DNA of 6,187 nucleotides from an uncultured Treponema sp. GTDB taxonomy: Bacteria > Spirochaetota > Spirochaetia > Treponematales > Treponemataceae. The stretch spans positions 1 through 6,187 of the forward strand of contig CALGGS010000027.1 of NCBI GenBank assembly GCA_937915735.1, in the 5' to 3' direction. Position numbers and translations under genes: made by a program. A model generated the notes under the pieces. It was not told the origin of the DNA. It worked only from the letters and a program-made list of their open reading frames with translations, and ran no database searches. Positions 1 through 4,873 of this stretch are shown in pieces; the first letter of the stretch is position 1, and every line of letters begins with the position of its first letter.

Positions 1-1327
1 CCTGGGTTACGCCCGAAGACTGGCTCTCAATCATACGCTCAAGGCTTTCGATGTTGGAGGCGATTTCGTTTACTGCGCCTGCCGTCTGTGAAACTGACTG
101 ATTCTGATTGTCAATCTGGCGTTTCATTGAGTCGATGTTTGCGATAATCTCGGTAATGGAAGAAGAAGTGTCCTGTGTTGCCCCGGAAAGGTTCTCGCCG
201 GCCACCATAAGCTCGTCCTTTGAGCCTTTTACATCCCCGATAATGTTCTGGAGTTTACCAGAGAATTCGTTGAATCCTTTTACCACATCACCGATTTCGT
301 CTTTAGAACTTGACTTGATTCTTCGGGTAAGGTCGGCATCCCCTGTCGCAATATCAGTGATTGCGCTTTTTACTGTTTGAAGAGGTTTTATGGAGTGAGA
401 AACAGTAAAACCACTTACGACGAAAGCAACAATCAAAATAATGCACAAAATAGTTATCATAATGCGAAGCATGCTAAAAAGTTTCGCATAGAAATCATCA
501 TACGCCGTGACACCAAGAACTGACCATTCCATTCCCGGTACTGAGCGGTAAGCTGCCGTCATCTTGATTCCAGTGTTCGGGTCAACGAATGCGCCGCCGT
601 TAGTCGCACCAGTCATAAGTCCGTCCAAAATTGGTTTTAAAGAAGCGTCTGCTGTCTCTGTGACTGGTTTTTCTTCATAAACCCGCTGAACATCCTTTGC
701 GGCGACCAGTTTTCCAGTCTTTCGGCTGATTACATATATATCTGACTGATTTCCGAAATGAATGTCTGCAAGTTTTTTTGAAAGAGTCTCACCATAAAGA
801 TTTGTGACTGCAACACCAATAATTTTGCTTGGGTCGTCCAAATCATAAACAGGAGTTGAATATTGCTGCAAAAAGACACCTGTTGCAGGACTTACGGCAG
901 GATCCATCTGATAGCGCTCTCCTTTGAGAGCCTCTTTGATGTAAAGCCGCTCAGGAAAACAAATTGGCGCTCCGCCTGCCGTGAAAGAATTTCCCCTGTT
1001 GTCATAGAAGGAAACATTTTCGTAATCTTCGCTGACCTTAGCCAATGCACGAAGCCGCTCGCATTTTTCAAGAAGAGAAACATTTGAGTCACGGACAAAA
1101 TCAATGGCAGCAACAGCGTCTGTCATGCGGATAGTTTTTTCAACCTCTCCTTTGACTTTTCCCGCCGCACTGTCAGTAACAGCTTCCATAAGCTGATGAA
1201 CCGTTTCCGTGACGGTTGCCGTCGATAGTCTGTCAGCAACAATGGCAAGGGCGATGTTTGAAACTGCGACAATGGCGATGACCATGACCATAAGTTTAAG
1301 TTGTAGACTGTGAAGATTAATTTTCAT
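1..1327 (-). CDS. Methyl-accepting chemotaxis protein, dCache-type (3' part beyond window)
   Basis: Inner-membrane chemoreceptor that senses a periplasmic ligand and signals to the CheA-CheW array. 442 residues are visible, read from the ATG at 1327 to the left edge; the rest of the signalling domain lies outside. Seen in order: a short basic N-terminus; a hydrophobic segment at about residues 11-31 (TM1); a periplasmic sensor at about 35-280 with a double-Cache layout (FYDNRG, RLYIKEALKGE and GVAVTNLYGE segments); TM2 at about 285-307; a HAMP domain at about 308-360 (SIKPLQTVKSAI, DEIGDVVKGFNEF); then the start of the helical MA domain (SVSQTAGAVNEIASNIESLE). A stretch reading AAGGAG lies 11 nt before the ATG, rather far but the only Shine-Dalgarno present. 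By eye, the Asp of the GVVGLDI segment in amino-acid-binding dCache receptors is Asn here (VTNL), so the ligand may not be a standard amino acid. Family call secure; ligand unknown. Confidence 0.95.
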   Translation of the reverse strand, partial: MKINLHSLQLKLMVMVIAIVAVSNIALAIVADRLSTATVTETVHQLMEAVTDSAAGKVKGEVEKTIRMTDAVAAIDFVRDSNVSLLEKCERLRALAKVSEDYENVSFYDNRGNSFTAGGAPICFPERLYIKEALKGERYQMDPAVSPATGVFLQQYSTPVYDLDDPSKIIGVAVTNLYGETLSKKLADIHFGNQSDIYVISRKTGKLVAAKDVQRVYEEKPVTETADASLKPILDGLMTGATNGGAFVDPNTGIKMTAAYRSVPGMEWSVLGVTAYDDFYAKLFSMLRIMITILCIILIVAFVVSGFTVSHSIKPLQTVKSAITDIATGDADLTRRIKSSSKDEIGDVVKGFNEFSGKLQNIIGDVKGSKDELMVAGENLSGATQDTSSSITEIIANIDSMKRQIDNQNQSVSQTAGAVNEIASNIESLERMIESQSSGVTQ

Positions 1328-1365
1328 AAAAAAAAGTGCTCCTTATGTATGCTAAGGAGCATTTT
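1328..1365 (-). terminator. Probable rho-independent terminator of ilvE
   Basis: On the minus strand an inverted repeat (GCTCCTTA, 7-nt loop, TAAGGAGC; arms 1353-1360 and 1338-1345) is followed at once by a short CAC and eight Ts (1335-1328). The stem can be lengthened outward by A-T and one G-T pair to 1333/1365. It lies about 52 nt after the ilvE stop codon and in the right direction to end that transcript. The T-tract abuts the ATG of the chemoreceptor gene, and the 3' arm contains that gene's Shine-Dalgarno. The + strand copy has a poorer T-tract, so termination in the other direction is less likely. Confidence 0.75.
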
Positions 1366-1389
1366 AATCCTACTAACAGATTATTTCAA
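1361..1389 (-). promoter_or_regulatory. Sigma70-type promoter for the chemoreceptor gene
   Basis: On the minus strand TTGAAA (1389-1384) is separated by exactly 17 nt from TAAAAT (1366-1361), a near-consensus sigma70 arrangement. A start 7-8 nt downstream would fall at 1353-1354, giving a leader of about 26 nt that carries AAGGAG. Such a transcript would lack nearly all of the 5' arm of the adjoining hairpin. No sigma28-type chemotaxis promoter was seen here. Confidence 0.6.
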
Positions 1390-1417
1390 GAAAAAAATCA
1401 GAAATATCATTTTGAGC

Positions 1418-2440
1418 TTATTTAATCTCGTAAATCCAGCCTTCCGGAGCCTTTTCACTTCCCATCTGGATTCCTGTCAAGGTTTCGCGGAGCTTTCCGA
1501 GAACAGGACCGATTTTCTCCATTCCTGCAGGAACCATAATTTTTGTTCCGTGGTCATCGATGCAACCGATTGGAGAAATTACCGCTGCCGTTCCGCAAAG
1601 ACCGATTTCAACGAAATCCTTAAGCTCAGACTTGTTTACGGCTCGTTCTTCAACCTCAATGTGAAGATAATCGCGTGCAACTGTCAAAAGTGAGCGGCGT
1701 GTGATTGATGGCAAAATGCTGTTTGATTTCGGAGTTACCAATTTTCCGTCTTTTGTAACGAAAAGAATGTTTGCTCCCCCTGTTTCTTCGATGAAGGTGT
1801 GTGTGGCCGGGTCGGTGTAGATATTTTCGGCAAAGCCCTTGTTGTGAGCGTCAACGATGTTGTGAAGGCTCATCGCATAGTTAAGACCAGCCTTAATGTC
1901 ACCGGTTCCGTGGGGAGCGGCTCTGTCCAAATCAGAAATTCGAACTGTGATTGGTTTTACTCCGCCCTTGAAATAGGGACCAACCGGAGTTACCAAAATC
2001 CTGAACTGGTATTCGTCAGCCGGCTTTACGCCGATAACTGCGCTCGAACCGAACATATATGGTCGTATGTAAAGAGTAGCTCCGCTTCCGTAGGGAGGAA
2101 CCCATTCGATATTTGCTTTTACTGTGTCCAAGACTGCTTTAATCCAGCGGTCTTTTGGGAAAACTGGCATTTCAAGGCGCTCGCAAGAGTCCTTCATTCG
2201 GTCAGCGTTTAAATCAGGTCGGAATGTGACGATTTTTCCGTCTGCGGTGGTGTAGGCTTTGAGGCCTTCAAAACAAGTTTGAGCGTACTGCAAAACACCC
2301 GCACATTCTGACATTGTGATTGTGTGGTCATCTGTTAAAGTTCCTTCGTCCCACTTTCCGTTTTTGTAGTTTGCAACGAAGCTTTTTGTTGTTTCCATGT
2401 AACCGAAAGGCAAATTGCCCCAATCCAAATCTTTTGCCAT
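1418..2440 (-). CDS. ilvE: Branched-chain amino acid aminotransferase (PLP fold type IV)
   Basis: Cytosolic PLP enzyme that swaps the amino group between glutamate and the 2-oxo acids of leucine, isoleucine and valine: the last step of their synthesis, or the first of breakdown. The 340-residue length and sequence fit the larger (type II, eukaryote-like) BCAT subgroup rather than the roughly 310-residue E. coli IlvE type. Visible marks: ECAGVLQYAQTCFEGLKAY (about 45-63), the arginine-containing YIRPYMFG strand (about 124-131), GTGDIKAGLNYA with the expected PLP lysine K183, EETGGANILF with E219 for the PLP ring nitrogen, and the substrate loop GTAAVISPIG (about 283-292). The ATG at 2440 was chosen because GAGGA lies 4 nt before it; an in-frame TTG at 2485 would add 15 residues encoded by a tandem repeat with no family support. 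It stands alone, with its own promoter upstream and a hairpin terminator downstream. Complete, with no sign of damage. Confidence 0.96.
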   Translation of the reverse strand: MAKDLDWGNLPFGYMETTKSFVANYKNGKWDEGTLTDDHTITMSECAGVLQYAQTCFEGLKAYTTADGKIVTFRPDLNADRMKDSCERLEMPVFPKDRWIKAVLDTVKANIEWVPPYGSGATLYIRPYMFGSSAVIGVKPADEYQFRILVTPVGPYFKGGVKPITVRISDLDRAAPHGTGDIKAGLNYAMSLHNIVDAHNKGFAENIYTDPATHTFIEETGGANILFVTKDGKLVTPKSNSILPSITRRSLLTVARDYLHIEVEERAVNKSELKDFVEIGLCGTAAVISPIGCIDDHGTKIMVPAGMEKIGPVLGKLRETLTGIQMGSEKAPEGWIYEIK

Positions 2441-2458
2441 ATTTTCCTCTTTTTTACT

Positions 2459-2482
2459 ATAAGATAGTCGATAAGATAGTCG
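2459..2482. repeat. Perfect 12-bp tandem repeat in the ilvE leader
   Basis: ATAAGATAGTCG occurs twice back to back on the + strand (2459-2470 and 2471-2482), which is CGACTATCTTAT twice in the ilvE leader. On the ATG-proximal side an overlapping dyad ACTAT-AAG-ATAGT spans 2456-2468. The predicted leader starts with a small hairpin (TCGC-TTT-GCGA, 2490-2480), then the two repeat units, then the Shine-Dalgarno. Position between promoter and start would suit an operator or an mRNA-level control element, but no known regulator site is recognised. Confidence 0.6.
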
Positions 2483-2497
2483 CAAAGCGATGAAAAA

Positions 2498-2526
2498 AGA
2501 TTACCACTAAGAAAAAAAATTATCAA
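2498..2526 (-). promoter_or_regulatory. Sigma70-type promoter for ilvE
   Basis: On the minus strand TTGATA (2526-2521) and TAATCT (2503-2498) are 17 nt apart, with an A/T-rich spacer containing a run of eight Ts. The predicted start is A2491, giving a 51-nt leader up to the ATG at 2440. No T-box, leader peptide rich in Leu/Ile/Val codons, or attenuator-like hairpin is visible in that short leader. Confidence 0.65.
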
Positions 2527-2547
2527 TAATGAGAAATTGGAAGGAAT

Positions 2548-2646
2548 ATAGGCGCAGCCTTTTCTCGCAACGGGCTTTCCAGCCTTCGCTAACGCTCATT
2601 GCTCCACTATGTTCCGCAACTAAAGGGCTTCCAATCCCGAGCGGCA
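2548..2646. repeat. Putative dispersed repeat in the ygiQ-ilvE intergenic region
   Basis: This GC-richer block sits between the ygiQ stop (2668) and the ilvE promoter, inside otherwise A/T-rich intergenic DNA. It contains an imperfect internal direct repeat: CGCAACGGGCTTTCCA (2566-2581) and CGCAACTAAAGGGCTTCCA (2615-2633). A mini-hairpin AGGC-GCA-GCCT (about 2550-2560) lies at one end and an A/T palindrome (ATTTTTT-GTTC-AAAAAAT, 2646-2663) at the other. Spurious short frames run through it on both strands, including one of 46 codons on the minus strand (ATG at 2647, TAG at 2507-2509) that has no Shine-Dalgarno and crosses the ilvE -35 box. The composition and layout resemble a short repeated genomic element; that it is multi-copy is inference from one copy. 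No convincing terminator for ygiQ is seen. Confidence 0.35.
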
Positions 2647-2667
2647 TTTTTTGTTCAAAAAATTTTC

Positions 2668-4554
2668 TCACTTCAAAAGCACTTTTATCAAATCTCTTCT
2701 TCCGGCTTTTTCAAGGGCTTCTTTTACCAAAGGGGCGTTTTCCCTGCGGTTGAATTGGAGCAGGGCGCGCTGTAAGCGGCGTTCATGTGCTCCCCTGGCG
2801 ACATAAACTTCCTCAAATTCACCGTTTTCAAGGCGGTTCCGCGGATTCAAGCCTGTCCAGTACATGCAGGTGGAAAGGCTTCCCGGAGTGGGGTAAAAAT
2901 CCTGCACCTGGTCAGGCACGAATCCTGTTTTTTTGAGATAAAGGGCGACTTCGATTGCCTCTGCCAAGCCTGCCCCAGGATGAGAGCAGATGTAATAGGG
3001 CACGAGATATTGTTTTTTCCCCAAGCGTTTGTTCCAGTCGGCGTACTCGGCGGCGAATTTTTCGTAAAGCTCGTGGTTGCTCTTCCGCATAAGGCGAAGG
3101 ACTTTGTTGCTTACATGTTCCGGCGCGACTTTCAGCTGGCCTGAAATGTGATGCTCAATGAGTTCCTTAAAGAATGATTTGTCTTCGTCCATCATCAGGT
3201 AGTCGAAGCGGATTCCTGAGCGGATAAAGACTTTTTTGACCTTCGGAAGAGAGCGCAGTTTCCGCAAAAGTTCCACATATTCAGTGTGGTCAACATTCAC
3301 ATTCTTACAGGGATTTGTTCCCATGCAGTCCTTGTTGGGGCAGGCACCCCGCTCTTTCTGAAATTTGCAGGCATCGTGCCTGAAATTCGCCGTGGGACCG
3401 CCCACATCATGAATGTAGCCTTTAAAATCGGGATTTTCGGTGATGACTTTCGCTTCTTTTATAAGGCTTTCGTGACTGCGGGCCTGAATGCGCCTGCCCT
3501 GATGAAAAGTTATGGCGCAGAAAGAACAGGCTCCAAAGCATCCACGGCTACTTACGAGACTGAACTGGACTTCGGAGAGGGCGGGGATTCCTGTCTTTCC
3601 GTTTTCGGCGGGCGCGTCGTACATGGGGTGCCATCGCCTTGTAAAGGGAAGCTCGTAAATCGCGTCAAATTCTTGGGTTGTAAGGGGAAGGGCGGCTGGC
3701 TCCTGCACGATAAAGCGGGCATCAACAGGCTCAATCAAAATGTGTCCGTTAATGGCGTCGGTGTTCTGTTCCTGCACAAGATAGCTTTCGGCAAAGAGCC
3801 GCTTACATTCAGGGGTGTTTTTGCTGATTTCAGCGAAGGAAGGAAGCATTATGGCAACGGATTCCCGTGTCGAGCACGGGAATGACATCTTTTGTCCGAC
3901 AATCTTTTCATCCCATCGCCGGTAATTCGGCAATTCATCCTGTTTACTCGTGTACCAGACAGTTCCCCGCACGCCCCGAATGGCCTTGGCAGGGATTCCT
4001 TCTCGGAGTTTGGCCGCAATTTCCAAAATCGAGTGCTCGCCCATGCCGTACATGAGTAAATCTGCCTTTGAGTCAAGCAAAATTGAACGGCGGACTGTGT
4101 TTGACCAGTAATCATAGTGGCTTGTCCGGCGCAGGCTGGCCTCAATTCCGCCGATAAGGATATTCACTCCCTTGTAGGCTTCGCGGATTTTTGAAATGTA
4201 GGTGATTAAAGCCCTGTCCGGCCTGTGACCTGCCACTCCTCCGTGAGCGTAAACATCTTCGCTCCGGGGCTTGTTGTTGGCGGTGTAATTGGAGACCATG
4301 GAATCCATTGCCCCCGCGCTGACCAGAAATCCCAGGCGAGGACGGCCGAATTTGCGGAATTCCTCCACATTCTTCCAGTCTGGCTGGGGCAAAATGGCCA
4401 CCGTGTAGCCGTTGGCTTCCAAAAGACGGCCAAGCAGGGCAGAGGCAAAAGATGCGTGGTCAACATAGGCATCCCCTGAGACAAAAACAAAATCAACTTC
4501 GCTTATGCCGCGTGCGAGAAGGTCTTCTTGTGAAACTGGAAGAAAGGAATTCGT
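2668..4554 (-). CDS. ygiQ: YgiQ-family radical SAM protein (apparent ACG start)
   Basis: Radical SAM enzyme of the YgiQ family; the family's reaction is not established to my knowledge. With the start proposed here it has 628 residues. Visible: the conserved N-terminal SGDAYVDHASF (about 26-36), LPQPDW and ANNKPRSEDVYAHGG segments, GGIEASLRRTSHYDYWS (about 135-151), the [4Fe-4S]/SAM motif CFGACSFC (C339, C343, C346), a second family-typical Cys cluster (C396, C405, C410, C416), and the C-terminal VPYYICSHPGAG and DFYPTPGS segments. The first in-frame ATG/GTG/TTG is TTG at 4422, which would delete SGDAYVDH. The frame is open up to a stop at 4602 without a standard start, and ACG at 4554 lies exactly where ATG is expected: AGGA is 8 nt before it and the nfu stop ends one base before it. 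A palindromic element (3861-3883) is inserted in frame at about residues 224-232. The gene looks somewhat richer in G+C than its neighbours. Confidence 0.88.
   Translation of the reverse strand, partial: TNSFLPVSQEDLLARGISEVDFVFVSGDAYVDHASFASALLGRLLEANGYTVAILPQPDWKNVEEFRKFGRPRLGFLVSAGAMDSMVSNYTANNKPRSEDVYAHGGVAGHRPDRALITYISKIREAYKGVNILIGGIEASLRRTSHYDYWSNTVRRSILLDSKADLLMYGMGEHSILEIAAKLREGIPAKAIRGVRGTVWYTSKQDELPNYRRWDEKIVGQKMSFPCSTRESVAIMLPSFAEISKNTPECKRLFAESYLVQEQNTDAINGHILIEPVDARFIVQEPAALPLTTQEFDAIYELPFTRRWHPMYDAPAENGKTGIPALSEVQFSLVSSRGCFGACSFCAITFHQGRRIQARSHESLIKEAKVITENPDFKGYIHDVGGPTANFRHDACKFQKERGACPNKDCMGTNPCKNVNVDHTEYVELLRKLRSLPKVKKVFIRSGIRFDYLMMDEDKSFFKELIEHHISGQLKVAPEHVSNKVLRLMRKSNHELYEKFAAEYADWNKRLGKKQYLVPYYICSHPGAGLAEAIEVALYLKKTGFVPDQVQDFYPTPGSLSTCMYWTGLNPRNRLENGEFEEVYVARGAHERRLQRALLQFNRRENAPLVKEALEKAGRRDLIKVLLK
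3861..3883. repeat. Palindromic element inserted in frame within ygiQ
   Basis: ATTCCCGTG (3861-3869), a 5-nt loop TCGAG and CACGGGAAT (3875-3883) form a perfect 9-bp inverted repeat. It encodes SFPCSTRES on the ygiQ strand and falls in a variable stretch, between the segment ending DEKIVGQKM and the conserved IMLPSFAEI. Sequences of the form GTCATTCCCG...CGGGAAT are a known style of short palindromic repeat scattered in several bacterial genomes, mostly between genes. The insertion keeps the reading frame, as Rickettsia palindromic elements do. Copy number in this genome cannot be seen from one window. Confidence 0.65.
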
Positions 4555-4555
4555 T

Positions 4556-4792
4556 TTATTGTTCCTGAACGACTTCGCTGACTTCCGGGCAAGCGTCTTT
4601 TAAATAGCGCTCAACGCCCATTTTGAGGGTCATCAATGCCATTGGGCAAGAGCCGCAGGCTCCTGTGAGGCGCAGGTGGACACGGTTCTGCTCGTCGATT
4701 GAGACGAATTCCATATCGCCACCGTCAGCCTGTAACTGGGGGCGGAACATATCGAGGGCTTCCAAAACGGTTGCTTCCTGTTCTTTTGTCAT
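4556..4792 (-). CDS. NifU-like C-terminal domain protein (Nfu Fe-S scaffold/carrier)
   Basis: A 78-residue stand-alone Nfu domain. Such proteins hold a transient [4Fe-4S] cluster, bridged between subunits by a CxxC pair, and pass it to client enzymes in the cytosol. Seen: the LQADGGDMEFV segment typical of the family (about 20-30), a VHLRLTGAC strand, the cluster-binding CGSC (C46, C49), and the following PMALMTLKMGVERYL helix. The size is that of a complete minimal Nfu protein, without the A-type domain of E. coli NfuA or the IscU domain of full NifU. The ATG at 4792 is preceded by AGGAG at a 6-nt distance, a strong ribosome site. The stop TAA (4558-4556) is one base from the proposed ygiQ start, so the two are probably cotranscribed and coupled, and the radical SAM enzyme is a natural client. 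Confidence 0.93.
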   Translation of the reverse strand: MTKEQEATVLEALDMFRPQLQADGGDMEFVSIDEQNRVHLRLTGACGSCPMALMTLKMGVERYLKDACPEVSEVVQEQ

Positions 4793-4809
4793 AATTTACT
4801 CCTGTTATA

Positions 4810-4838
4810 AAGATACTGAATTTCTTTTAATTTGTCTT
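4810..4838 (-). promoter_or_regulatory. Candidate promoter for nfu-ygiQ
   Basis: On the minus strand AAGACA (4838-4833) and TATCTT (4815-4810) are 17 nt apart. A start about 7 nt on would fall near 4803, at the first base of the AGGAG ribosome site, leaving a very short leader. That tightness makes the call tentative; a weaker TATAAC follows directly. The -35 box overlaps that of the candidate glgX promoter on the other strand. Confidence 0.35.
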
Positions 4839-4865
4839 TAAATCTTCACTTTTTTTTGTTAAAAT
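4837..4865 (+). promoter_or_regulatory. glgX: Candidate promoter for glgX, close to the start codon
   Basis: TTTAAA (4837-4842) and TAAAAT (4860-4865) are 17 nt apart on the + strand, the spacer containing a run of Ts. The -10 box ends 8 nt before the ATG at 4874, so transcription would begin at or within a base or two of the start codon. The region is very A/T-rich, so hexamer matches are easy to find by chance. Confidence 0.35.
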
Positions 4866-4873
4866 ATTTTGCT

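Noticed and set aside
1310..1693. A 127-codon plus-strand frame crossing the chemoreceptor start and the ilvE 3' end
   Set aside because: It covers a terminator, a promoter and conserved ilvE codons on the other strand; no ribosome site or family resemblance.
2441..2485. Upstream TTG start for ilvE adding 15 residues
   Set aside because: The added residues come from a tandem DNA repeat (RLSYRLSY), while the ATG at 2440 has a well-placed GAGGA and matches the usual N-terminus.
2646..2663. A/T palindrome after the ygiQ stop as its terminator
   Set aside because: The stem consists only of A-T pairs and is not followed by a T-tract on the minus strand, so it is a poor terminator candidate.
2529..2753. 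A 74-codon plus-strand frame over the repeat-like block and the ygiQ 3' end
   Set aside because: No Shine-Dalgarno, antisense to the ygiQ C-terminus over its second half, and the first half is the suspected repeat.
3286..3885. A 199-codon open frame on the plus strand opposite ygiQ
   Set aside because: It is antisense to well-conserved radical SAM coding sequence, has no recognisable domain, and its length is explained by the GC-richer codon use of ygiQ.
2668..4422. ygiQ beginning at the TTG at 4422
   Set aside because: This start removes the conserved SGDAYVDH region that is plainly encoded in the same frame upstream, and it lacks a ribosome site in a suitable place.
4556..4602. Nfu-YgiQ fusion by programmed +1 frameshift at CAA-TAA-A
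   Set aside because: Possible in principle, but a simple coupled start at the ACG explains the layout better, and no strong slippery sequence of the prfB kind is present. Kept only as an alternative in the ACG finding.
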